Below are positions 1 to 6,200 of a stretch of 10,229 nt of DNA, piece by piece. The position numbers and the translations under genes are program-made. Source of the DNA: Actinomycetota bacterium (lineage in GTDB: Bacteria > Actinomycetota > Thermoleophilia > Solirubrobacterales > Solirubrobacteraceae). Position 1 is the stretch's first letter. Every line of letters starts with the position of its first letter. The notes beneath the pieces are model-generated. The model did no database searches. It saw nothing but the letters and a program-made list of their open reading frames with translations, and was not told the DNA's origin. The stretch covers positions 1-10,229 of the forward strand of contig WLNG01000027.1 in the NCBI GenBank assembly GCA_009699915.1. The letters run 5' to 3'.

Positions 1-148
1 AAATTCGGATCTGAACCCCAGCGGCAAGATCGAGAGCAGGTACGCGAGCGATGTCGACGTCGTCGATCACCCTCGGGAAGCGCCGCGCGTTCGGGCCGGT
101 CGCGTCGTCGTCCGGGCTGGCCGCCGACCTGGTCTCCTGAGCGCACAT
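1..148 (-). CDS. N-terminal part of an unidentified leftward protein (truncated by window edge)
   Basis: An open frame starts at ATG 148-146 on the minus strand and stays open for 49 codons to the left edge. Roughly the first 33 codons end almost exclusively in G or C, as expected for coding DNA in this genome. The protein begins MCAQETRSAASPDDD, a polar, probably flexible start, and continues through RVIDDVDIARVPALDLAAGV, which looks like the entry to a folded domain. A cupin-like start is possible but far too little is visible to name a family. There is no Shine-Dalgarno sequence before the ATG. Instead a -10 box ends 7 nt upstream, which suggests leaderless translation. The gene is divergent from the CoA-transferase at 346, so it could be a regulator or an accessory enzyme of the same pathway, but that is only context. 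Confidence 0.6.
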   Translation of the reverse strand, partial: MCAQETRSAASPDDDATGPNARRFPRVIDDVDIARVPALDLAAGVQIRI

Positions 149-164
149 AGAAAGGGTTATACCA
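149..164 (-). promoter_or_regulatory. Extended -10 promoter for the leftward gene, probably leaderless
   Basis: Read on the minus strand, 164-156 is TGG followed by TATAAC, a five-of-six match to the TATAAT consensus with the TGn extension. The hexamer occupies 161-156 and is followed by exactly 7 nt before the ATG at 148. Transcription would therefore start at or within a base of the A of the start codon. No good -35 box is visible 17-18 nt upstream, which is common for extended -10 promoters. Leaderless mRNAs with this geometry are frequent in actinobacteria. Confidence 0.5.
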
Positions 165-302
165 GAACGACTGGGATGGCGTGAGCTGTGGCCCGAGCAG
201 ATCGACGGCGAGACGATCGCGCCCGTCATACTCCCTGCCTCAAAGTTCTTTATCAGCGGTCGCAATCTCCCGCCTGAGCCCCGAGGCTCGCTTCGGCTAC
301 TG

Positions 303-332
303 TTGAACTTGCCATGAGATTTCGAAACGAAT
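303..332 (+). promoter_or_regulatory. Weak candidate promoter for the CoA-transferase gene
   Basis: TTGAAC at 303-308 matches the TTGACA -35 box at five of six positions. ACGAAT at 327-332, after an 18-nt spacer, matches TATAAT at only three. The start codon follows 13 nt later, so the leader would be very short, which agrees with the absence of a clear Shine-Dalgarno sequence before 346. The -10 half is poor, so this is only a suggestion. Confidence 0.22.
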
Positions 333-345
333 CAACCCGTCCGGC

Positions 346-1476
346 ATGAGCCAACCCGAAGCGCGTCCCGGCCCGTTCGGCGACGTCGAGATCCTCGATT
401 TCTCTCGAGTTCTAGCGGGACCGCTGGCCACCATGCTGCTCGCGGATTTCGGGGCGAACGTCGTCAAGGTCGAGCGTCCAGGTGGTGGCGACGACACTCG
501 CGCGTGGGGCCCGCCGTACGACTCCGCTGGAGACGCTACGTACTTCCAGTCGGTGAACCGCAACAAGACGAGCATCATCCTCGACCTCGATCGGCCGGCC
601 GACTGCGAGGAGGCGAGGCGACTCGCCGAGCGTGCGGATGTGGTCGTCGAGAATTTTCGACCCGGCGTCATGGAGCGGTTCGGCCTTGGATACGAAGCGC
701 TGACCGCGAGCAACCCGCGCCTCGTGTACTGCTCGATCTCAGCGTTCGGGCGTGGGCTGGGCGCGGAGCGCCCCGGCTATGACCTGCTCATCCAGGCGAT
801 GGGCGGACTGATGAGCATCACCGGCTCGCCCGGGGGCGAGCCGCAGAAGGTCGGCGTCGCGCTGGTGGACGTCCTGGCAGGGATCTTCGCATCCTTCGGC
901 ATCGCGGCCGGGCTCCGCCACCGCGATCGGACTGGAGAGGGACAGCACATCGACATCTCGCTGTTGCTGGCGTTGCTGGCGTCGCTTGCGAACCAGGCAG
1001 CTGCATGGACGATCGCGGGCCAGACTCCTCGCCAGCTGGGGAACGATCATCCAAGTGTCACCCCTTACGGTCTGTTGAAGACGGCTGACGGCGAGCTCGT
1101 CGTGGCAGTCGGGACTGACCGCCAGTTCGCGACGTTCTGTGAAGTGCTCGGGGCGCCCGGTGTCGCTGATGACGCCCGATTCTCGACCAACGCTGCACGG
1201 GTCGCGCATCGCGAGGAGCTGAGGGTCGAGCTCGAGTCGCGCCTGAAGACGCGTAGCGCCTCTGAGTGGGCGAGGGAGTTGAGCGAGCGACGCGTACCGG
1301 CCGGAACCGTCAACGACATCGCTCTCGCTTTCGATCTGGCGAGGGATCTCGGTTTGGATCCGATCGTCGAGATCCCGCGCGAGGACGGCGACGTTGTGCG
1401 TCTCACGAGGAATCCGGTCGGCATGTCCGTCACGCCGGCGACCTATCGCCTCCCCCCGCCGCGTTTTCCCGGCTGA
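346..1476 (+). CDS. CaiB/BaiF family (class III) acyl-CoA transferase
   Basis: A 376-residue cytoplasmic protein of the family III CoA-transferases, which move CoA from a donor thioester such as succinyl-CoA to a carboxylic acid. Visible landmarks are the N-terminal VLDFS-type strand followed by SRVLAGPLATMLLADFGA (20-37), the KVERPGGGDDTR segment (41-52), VENFRPGVMERFGL (101-114), and GVALVDVLAG (170-179), whose Asp175 fits the catalytic aspartate that forms the acyl anhydride. HIDISLL (201-207) is also typical. The length is slightly below the usual 390-410. The ATG at 346 is chosen because the conserved first strand begins only about 14 residues later; no strong ribosome binding site is visible. 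It stands 207 nt upstream of the aldehyde dehydrogenase trio on the same strand and probably activates the acid those enzymes produce. The specific acid cannot be told, and racemase-like relatives of this family cannot be fully excluded. Confidence 0.9.
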   Translation: MSQPEARPGPFGDVEILDFSRVLAGPLATMLLADFGANVVKVERPGGGDDTRAWGPPYDSAGDATYFQSVNRNKTSIILDLDRPADCEEARRLAERADVVVENFRPGVMERFGLGYEALTASNPRLVYCSISAFGRGLGAERPGYDLLIQAMGGLMSITGSPGGEPQKVGVALVDVLAGIFASFGIAAGLRHRDRTGEGQHIDISLLLALLASLANQAAAWTIAGQTPRQLGNDHPSVTPYGLLKTADGELVVAVGTDRQFATFCEVLGAPGVADDARFSTNAARVAHREELRVELESRLKTRSASEWARELSERRVPAGTVNDIALAFDLARDLGLDPIVEIPREDGDVVRLTRNPVGMSVTPATYRLPPPRFPG

Positions 1477-1591
1477 TCCGACCCATAGCTGGTAGAACGC
1501 GTAGGTCATTCGAGCCTTCGGCCTGGAACGGTTCTATCAACGCCGGAACATCCGCGCTCCAGAGTCTTTCAGACCAGCCATACATCGAGAC

Positions 1592-1620
1592 TGGACACGG
1601 GTTGAGAGAAACGATACAAC
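1592..1620 (+). promoter_or_regulatory. Candidate promoter of the aldehyde dehydrogenase / nadV operon
   Basis: TGGACA (1592-1597) matches the TTGACA -35 consensus at five positions. After exactly 17 nt, TACAAC (1615-1620) matches the -10 consensus at four. Transcription would begin near 1627, leaving a leader of about 57 nt before the ATG at 1684. It lies in the 207-nt gap after the CoA-transferase and would let the downstream trio be expressed independently. Confidence 0.4.
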
Positions 1621-1637
1621 TCCGCACTGTCATCGGC

Positions 1638-1667
1638 ACGGTGAGCCCACGGCAACGTGGACACCGT
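1638..1667 (+). promoter_or_regulatory. Leader hairpin with GCAA tetraloop upstream of the aldehyde dehydrogenase
   Basis: ACGGTG (1638-1643) pairs perfectly with CACCGT (1662-1667). Nested inside, CCACG (1647-1651) pairs perfectly with CGTGG (1656-1660) around the loop GCAA (1652-1655). The two helices are separated by a small asymmetric internal loop (three bases left, one right). The structure lies between the predicted transcription start and the AGGAG ribosome binding site at 1673-1677. It could be an mRNA control element, or the outer inverted repeat could be a protein operator. Nothing ties it to a known riboswitch class. Confidence 0.4.
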
Positions 1668-1683
1668 TGAACAGGAGATACTC

Positions 1684-3153
1684 ATGTCGTCCGCGCCTTC
1701 CGTCCTCGATTTCGCTCCGTCCCTCGTGGAGCACGCGCAGAAGCACTTCATTGGTGGCGAGTGGGTCTCGCCTGCGACGCCTGCCACGGTTGACGTCATC
1801 AATCCGGCGACCGAGGAGCCGATCATCGCTGTTGCGCTGGGCTCGAAGGCCGATGTCGACCGCGCGGTCGCAGCGGCCAAAGCGGCGTTCGAGACCTTCT
1901 CGATGACGACGAAGGAAGAGCGGATCGCCCTGCTGGAGCGCGTCATCAAGGCCTACGAGGAGCGCCTCGACGACATCGCTCGTGCGGTTACCATCGAGAT
2001 GGGAGCGCCGATTGGACTGTCGCGTGCGGCGCAGTCACCTGCCGGTCTCGGGCATTTCATGCAGGCGCTTGCGGCGCTGAGGCGCCATGAGTCCGAGCGC
2101 GCGGTCGGCACGTCGACCGTCATCACCGAGCCGATCGGGGTCTGCGCGCTGATCACGCCGTGGAATTGGCCGCTCAATCAGATCGGCGCGAAGGTCGGCC
2201 CGGCGCTCGCCGCCGGCTGCACCATGGTGCTCAAGCCCTCGGAGATCGCGCCGCTGAACGCGATCATCGTCGCTGAGGTGCTTGAGGCCGCGGGCGTTCC
2301 GGCTGGTGTCTTCAACCTCGTGCAGGGCGATGGTCCGACCGTCGGTGCTGCGATGTCCGGGCACCCGGATGTGGACATGGTGTCCTTCACCGGTTCGACG
2401 CGTGCGGGGGTCGAAGTTGCGCGCAATGCTGCGCCGACCGTCAAGCGCGTCGCCCAGGAGCTCGGTGGCAAGTCGGCGAACATCGTTCTCGATGACGCCG
2501 ACCTCGCGGCGGTCCTCAAGCGCGACCTTGCAGGTATCTGCGTCAACTCCGGGCAGTCGTGCAATGCGGGCGCCCGCTTCCTCATCCCCGCGGATCGCAT
2601 GGACGAGGCGATCGAGATCGCCCGGGACGCGCTGTCTGGCGTCGTCGTCGGCGATCCGAGCCGGGATGACACCGCGACGGGCCCCGTCGTCTCGCTGGCG
2701 CAGTGGGAGAAGGTTCAGCGCCTGATCCAGAGCGCGATCGACGAGGGCGCCACCCTCGTGATCGGTGGTCCGGGTAAGCCTGAGGGGCTCGAGCGCGGCT
2801 ACTTCGTCAAGCCGACGGTGTTCGCGAACGTCACCCGCGAGATGACGATTGCGCGCGAGGAGATCTTCGGGCCCGTGATGACGATCACCGGCTATAGCGA
2901 CGAGGACGAGGCGGTGGAGATCGCCAACGACACGGTCTACGGTCTCGCCGGCTATGTCTCATCGGCAGACCATGCGCGCGCGCAGCGCATCGCTCGCCGG
3001 ATGCGCACCGGAATGGTGCACATCAACGGAGCGGGGCTCACGCAGGACGTTCCGTTCGGTGGGTACAAGCAGTCGGGCAACGGCCGCGAGTTCGCTGAGT
3101 GGGGCCTGCACGACTACCTCGAGGCCAAGTCGGTCTACGGCGACCGCGACTAA
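1684..3153 (+). CDS. NAD(P)-dependent aldehyde dehydrogenase (first copy)
   Basis: A 489-residue soluble enzyme of the aldehyde dehydrogenase superfamily, oxidising an aldehyde to the acid with NAD(P)+. Active-site residues are in place: Asn161 in TPWNW, Lys184 in LKPSE, the FTGST cofactor turn (235-239), Glu259 in QELGGKS, the nucleophile Cys293 in GQSCNA, and Glu393 in EEIFGP. The C-terminus carries DVPFGGYKQSGNGRE (455-469). This pattern fits the broad acid-forming group common in actinobacteria; the substrate is not predictable. The ATG at 1684 is preferred over the in-frame GTG at 1657 because AGGAG sits 6 nt before it and the family's first conserved block (HFIGGEWV) follows normally. 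The GTG would also lie inside the leader hairpin. The stop is 16 nt before nadV, so the two are almost surely cotranscribed. Confidence 0.95.
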   Translation: MSSAPSVLDFAPSLVEHAQKHFIGGEWVSPATPATVDVINPATEEPIIAVALGSKADVDRAVAAAKAAFETFSMTTKEERIALLERVIKAYEERLDDIARAVTIEMGAPIGLSRAAQSPAGLGHFMQALAALRRHESERAVGTSTVITEPIGVCALITPWNWPLNQIGAKVGPALAAGCTMVLKPSEIAPLNAIIVAEVLEAAGVPAGVFNLVQGDGPTVGAAMSGHPDVDMVSFTGSTRAGVEVARNAAPTVKRVAQELGGKSANIVLDDADLAAVLKRDLAGICVNSGQSCNAGARFLIPADRMDEAIEIARDALSGVVVGDPSRDDTATGPVVSLAQWEKVQRLIQSAIDEGATLVIGGPGKPEGLERGYFVKPTVFANVTREMTIAREEIFGPVMTITGYSDEDEAVEIANDTVYGLAGYVSSADHARAQRIARRMRTGMVHINGAGLTQDVPFGGYKQSGNGREFAEWGLHDYLEAKSVYGDRD

Positions 3154-3169
3154 GAAGAGGTTTTTCCGC

Positions 3170-4624
3170 ATGTTCACCCCCACAGATCACACCAACCTCG
3201 TCCTCAACGCCGATTGCTACAAGCACGCGCATCACGCGCTGTATCCGCCGGGGACTGAATACATCTCCAGCTACATCGAGTCTCGTGGCGGTGGTTTCTC
3301 CGCGTCGGTGTTCTTCGGACTCCAAGCGTTCCTGATGGAATACCTGAGCAAGCCGGTGACGTTGGACAACATCCTCGATGCGGAGTACATCTCGCATCAG
3401 CAGAACATTCCGTTCAACCGGCAGAACTGGATCGACCTGCTCAATGATCATGGCGGATATATGCCGGTCGAGATCGAGGCGGTTCCGGAGGGCACCGTCG
3501 TCCCGACTCGCAACGTGCTGCTCCAGCTCGTCAACACCGATCCCAAGTACTACTGGGTCCCGAGCTACATCGAGACAGCCCTGCTGCGCGGGATCTGGTA
3601 CCCGACGACCGTGGCGACGCTGAGCTGGAACATCAAGCAGGTGATCAGGCAGGCACTTGAGCGCAGCTCCGACCATCCGGAGCTTCTGCGAGTGAGCCTG
3701 CACGACTACGGCGCACGTGGGGTGAGCTCGATGGAGTCGGCGGGGCTGGGCGGAATGGCGCACTTGGTGAACTTCGACCAGAGCGACACGGTTCCCGGTC
3801 TCCTGGCCGCGAAGCGCTACTACAACTCTGCCAGCACGCCTGGCGGGTCGGGCCCGTTTCACGAGCACGCCGGCATCTGCGCATGGGGGCGTGAGCGCGA
3901 GGCGGATGCCATGCGGCACCTCTTCGAGGTCTATGGCAGCCGTGGTCTCGTGGGGCTCCTGAGCGATACGTTCGACCACGACAATCACATGCGGCAGATC
4001 ATCGGAGTCGAGCTCAAGGAGCAAATCCAGGGTTTCGAGGGCCTAGTCGTCTGCCGCGTCGATTCCGGAGATCCCGTGCAGATCGTCGCCGATACGGCCG
4101 AGATCCTGCTTGAGCAGTTCGGAGGGGAAACCAACTCCAAGGGCTTCCGGATCCTTCCGCCCAACATTCGCGTCGTGCAGGGCGACGGCCTGACGATCGT
4201 GGAGATCAAGGGCATCTACGCTGAGCTCGAGCGGCGGGGAATGGCCTCTGACAACGTCCTCTTTGGGATGGGCGGGGGCCTGCTGCAGCACGTCAACCGC
4301 GACACCATGAACTTCGGGCAGAAGGCGAACGCCGCCTGCATCGAAGGCAAGTGGGTGGACCTTCAGAAGACGCCTACCGGGAGCCGGATGAAGCGCTCGA
4401 AGGCGGGACGTCTGGCTCTGGTGCGGGTGGACGGCGAATACCGGACGGTGAGGCGCGAGGAGGTGAAGCCCGAGCAAAATCTTCTGAGGCCGGTCTTCCG
4501 AGATGGCAAGCTGCTGGAGACTGCAGATTTTGCCGAGGTCATTGCGCGCAGCGAAGAGTCGGTTCCGGACTGGTACTACGCAGAGGCGAGCGACCCGGAC
4601 GCAGAGCCGGTCGCTTCCGCGTAG
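3170..4624 (+). CDS. nadV: Nicotinamide phosphoribosyltransferase (NAMPT type)
   Basis: A 484-residue enzyme, close to the 491 of human NAMPT, that makes nicotinamide mononucleotide from nicotinamide and PRPP, the entry step of two-step NAD salvage. Visible matches to the family are NADCYKHAHHALYPPGTEY (13-31), SLHDYGARGVSSMESAG (176-192) with Asp179 at the position that binds the amide of nicotinamide, HEHAGICAWG (231-240) with His233 at the place of the catalytic histidine, CRVDSGDP (295-302) supplying the Arg and Asp of the active site, VVQGDG (335-340), FGMGGGLLQ (365-373) for the phosphate, and SKAGRLALVR (410-419). The Asp argues for nicotinamide rather than nicotinate as substrate. The ATG at 3170 follows the purine-rich AGAAGAGG (3153-3160). 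The gene lies 16 nt after one aldehyde dehydrogenase and 11 nt before another. The product needs an NMN adenylyltransferase, which is not in the window. Confidence 0.95.
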   Translation: MFTPTDHTNLVLNADCYKHAHHALYPPGTEYISSYIESRGGGFSASVFFGLQAFLMEYLSKPVTLDNILDAEYISHQQNIPFNRQNWIDLLNDHGGYMPVEIEAVPEGTVVPTRNVLLQLVNTDPKYYWVPSYIETALLRGIWYPTTVATLSWNIKQVIRQALERSSDHPELLRVSLHDYGARGVSSMESAGLGGMAHLVNFDQSDTVPGLLAAKRYYNSASTPGGSGPFHEHAGICAWGREREADAMRHLFEVYGSRGLVGLLSDTFDHDNHMRQIIGVELKEQIQGFEGLVVCRVDSGDPVQIVADTAEILLEQFGGETNSKGFRILPPNIRVVQGDGLTIVEIKGIYAELERRGMASDNVLFGMGGGLLQHVNRDTMNFGQKANAACIEGKWVDLQKTPTGSRMKRSKAGRLALVRVDGEYRTVRREEVKPEQNLLRPVFRDGKLLETADFAEVIARSEESVPDWYYAEASDPDAEPVASA

Positions 4625-4635
4625 GCCCTAGGACG

Positions 4636-6108
4636 ATGTCGAGCGCACCTGTCGCCCCTCGCTGGGACGGAGGCCAGACGATCTTCGTCGACGGCTCCTG
4701 GATCGGCGGCGCTGCAACATATGAGCGGTTTGATCCGTCGGATACGAGCCGCTCGACGGGACGCTACGCCGCAGCCACACCCGAGGATGTCGGCCGGGCC
4801 TATGACGCCGCGTCAGCGGCGCAGCCGTCTTGGGCGGCACGAACGGCTGTGGAGCGTGGCGAGGTCCTGACGGCGGCCGCCGAGGTACTCGCTCGCGATC
4901 TCGAGCGGGCTGCACGCAGGCTTACCGCAGACATCGGTAAGCCGATCCGCGATGCCCGCGGCGAGGTGCTGCGTGCCGTCGCAACGCTGCGGTACTACGC
5001 GGGCGAGCTGCTGCAGCCCAGTGGGCAGAACTACCCGAGCGCTGCTGCCGACACGATGCTGATGACCGTCGAGCAGCCACTCGGCATCATCTGCGCAATC
5101 ACCCCGTGGAACTTTCCGGCGGCGATTCCGATATTCAAGCTCGCGCCCGCGATCGGGTTCGGTAACGCAGTCGTCTGGAAGCCCGCTGAGGCGGCCTCCG
5201 GAAGTGCGGTCCTGCTTGCGGAGGCGTTCGAGCAGGCCGGGCTTCCCGCTGGTGTCCTCAACCTCGTGACGGGCCGCGGATCTGAGCTGTCGGCCGCGCT
5301 CATGGGAGATCAGCGCCTGCGCGGCGTCACCTTTACGGGGTCGAACGCGGTCGGCGCGTCGATCCGTCAGGCGGTGGCGGATCGCAACGTTCGCGTGCAA
5401 CTCGAGATGGGTGGGAAGAACCCGGCGATCGTGCTGCGCGATGCGGACCTGCGGGATGCCGCAAATCAAGTGACTCGTGCGGCGATGATTGCAGCCGGCC
5501 AGCGCTGCACCGCTACGTCCCGCGTTTACGTCGACCGCCCCGTCGCGGAGGAGTTCCTCGCCTACCTGCGCGAGGCGGTCGAGAGCCTCGTGGTTGGTGA
5601 CCCGTTCGACGAGACCACCGATGTGGGGCCCTTGGCCTCAGACGCCCAGGCGGCGACCGTGGGTGAGTACCTGGAAATCGCTGCCCGCGAGCATGCGACG
5701 ATCGTCGCCGGGGACGGCGCGGCGCCGATCGGTTGCTTCGTGCGGCCCACGGTGCTCGCGAACGTCGATCCGGACAGCCGCCTCGTCCGGGAGGAGATCT
5801 TCGGGCCGGTGCTGGTCGTCGAAGAGGTCGACGGTCTAGACGCCGCACTCGAGCGCGCGAATTCCAGCGAATACGGGCTCGCATCGGCCGTCTTCACGCG
5901 CGATCTCGGCGCCGCGCTGGAGTTCGTGCGCCGGACCGAGTCAGGCTTGGTCTGTGTGAATCGCGAGACGACTGGGATTGAATCGCACGTGCCCTTCGGC
6001 GGCATGAAGGCTTCGAGCAGCCTGAGCCGCGAACTCGGCAAAGCGGCTCGCGATTTCTTCACCGTAAGCAAAACGGTCTACATGCGGGTGCCGCCCGCGG
6101 GCGGGTAG
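4636..6108 (+). CDS. NAD(P)-dependent aldehyde dehydrogenase (second, semialdehyde-dehydrogenase-like)
   Basis: A 490-residue aldehyde dehydrogenase with a full active site: Asn159 in TPWNF, Lys182 in WKPAE, FTGSN (233-237), Glu257 in LEMGGKNP, Cys291 in GQRCTA, and Glu387 in EEIFGP. The LEMGGKNP and GQRCTATSR blocks and the tail HVPFGGMKASSS followed by REL, FFT and KTVY resemble alpha-ketoglutaric-semialdehyde and related dicarboxylate semialdehyde dehydrogenases, so an omega-carboxy aldehyde is a reasonable guess. It is clearly not a recent duplicate of the upstream aldehyde dehydrogenase, since most motif-flanking residues differ. The ATG at 4636 is 11 nt after the nadV stop. Only a weak AGGA lies just before it, so translation may be coupled to nadV. 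The coding end contains a perfect GC palindrome, and a hairpin follows the stop. Confidence 0.94.
   Translation: MSSAPVAPRWDGGQTIFVDGSWIGGAATYERFDPSDTSRSTGRYAAATPEDVGRAYDAASAAQPSWAARTAVERGEVLTAAAEVLARDLERAARRLTADIGKPIRDARGEVLRAVATLRYYAGELLQPSGQNYPSAAADTMLMTVEQPLGIICAITPWNFPAAIPIFKLAPAIGFGNAVVWKPAEAASGSAVLLAEAFEQAGLPAGVLNLVTGRGSELSAALMGDQRLRGVTFTGSNAVGASIRQAVADRNVRVQLEMGGKNPAIVLRDADLRDAANQVTRAAMIAAGQRCTATSRVYVDRPVAEEFLAYLREAVESLVVGDPFDETTDVGPLASDAQAATVGEYLEIAAREHATIVAGDGAAPIGCFVRPTVLANVDPDSRLVREEIFGPVLVVEEVDGLDAALERANSSEYGLASAVFTRDLGAALEFVRRTESGLVCVNRETTGIESHVPFGGMKASSSLSRELGKAARDFFTVSKTVYMRVPPAGG
6091..6104 (+). repeat. Perfect 14-bp GC palindrome at the 3' end of the second aldehyde dehydrogenase
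   Basis: CCGCCCGCGGGCGG reads the same on both strands and spans the last Pro-Pro-Ala-Gly codons before the TAG at 6106. It lies 5 bp before a second inverted repeat. In such GC-rich sequence a chance origin is possible, and codon choice for Pro, Ala and Gly alone can create it. Confidence 0.45.
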
Positions 6109-6109
6109 T

Positions 6110-6127
6110 GCTTCCGGTCCCGGAAGC
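6110..6127 (+). terminator. Inverted repeat after the aldehyde dehydrogenase stop, possible terminator or processing hairpin
   Basis: GCTTCCGG (6110-6117) and CCGGAAGC (6120-6127) are perfect inverted copies, giving a stem of 7 bp with a 4-nt loop one base after the stop codon. No T-run follows, so it is not a classical intrinsic terminator. In high-GC actinobacteria such hairpins without U tracts may still terminate or stabilise mRNA 3' ends. It marks the likely end, or an attenuation point, of the aldehyde dehydrogenase-nadV trio. An operator for the acyl-CoA dehydrogenase gene is the alternative. Confidence 0.4.
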
Positions 6128-6200
6128 CCCACATCGATGGCATGTCAATGAGACTGGGCGCGTCGCGAGAGCGGCCCGGCTCTAAACAAAGCGAGAGACC

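Noticed and set aside
739..1509. Minus-strand frame of 256 codons opposite the CoA-transferase
   Set aside because: Arg/Asp/Gln-rich product without motifs, fully opposite a conserved gene.
2954..3169. In-frame N-terminal extension of nadV, suggesting a 556-residue fusion
   Set aside because: The added part is a Ser/Arg-rich out-of-frame reading of the aldehyde dehydrogenase gene. NAMPT homology starts just after the ATG at 3170, which has a ribosome binding site.
3038..4024. Long minus-strand open frame of 328 codons opposite nadV and the end of the first aldehyde dehydrogenase
   Set aside because: It is antisense to clearly conserved coding sequence, its product is Arg/His/Val-rich without any family motif, and such frames are usual in high-GC DNA.
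4351..4635. In-frame extension of the second aldehyde dehydrogenase into nadV
   Set aside because: It is a shadow reading of the 3' end of nadV. The aldehyde dehydrogenase homology begins after 4636 and the total length without the extension is normal.
1684..6108. The two aldehyde dehydrogenases as a recent tandem duplication around nadV
   Set aside because: Their motif contexts (QELGGKS against LEMGGKNP, GQSCNA against GQRCTA) and tails belong to different subfamilies.
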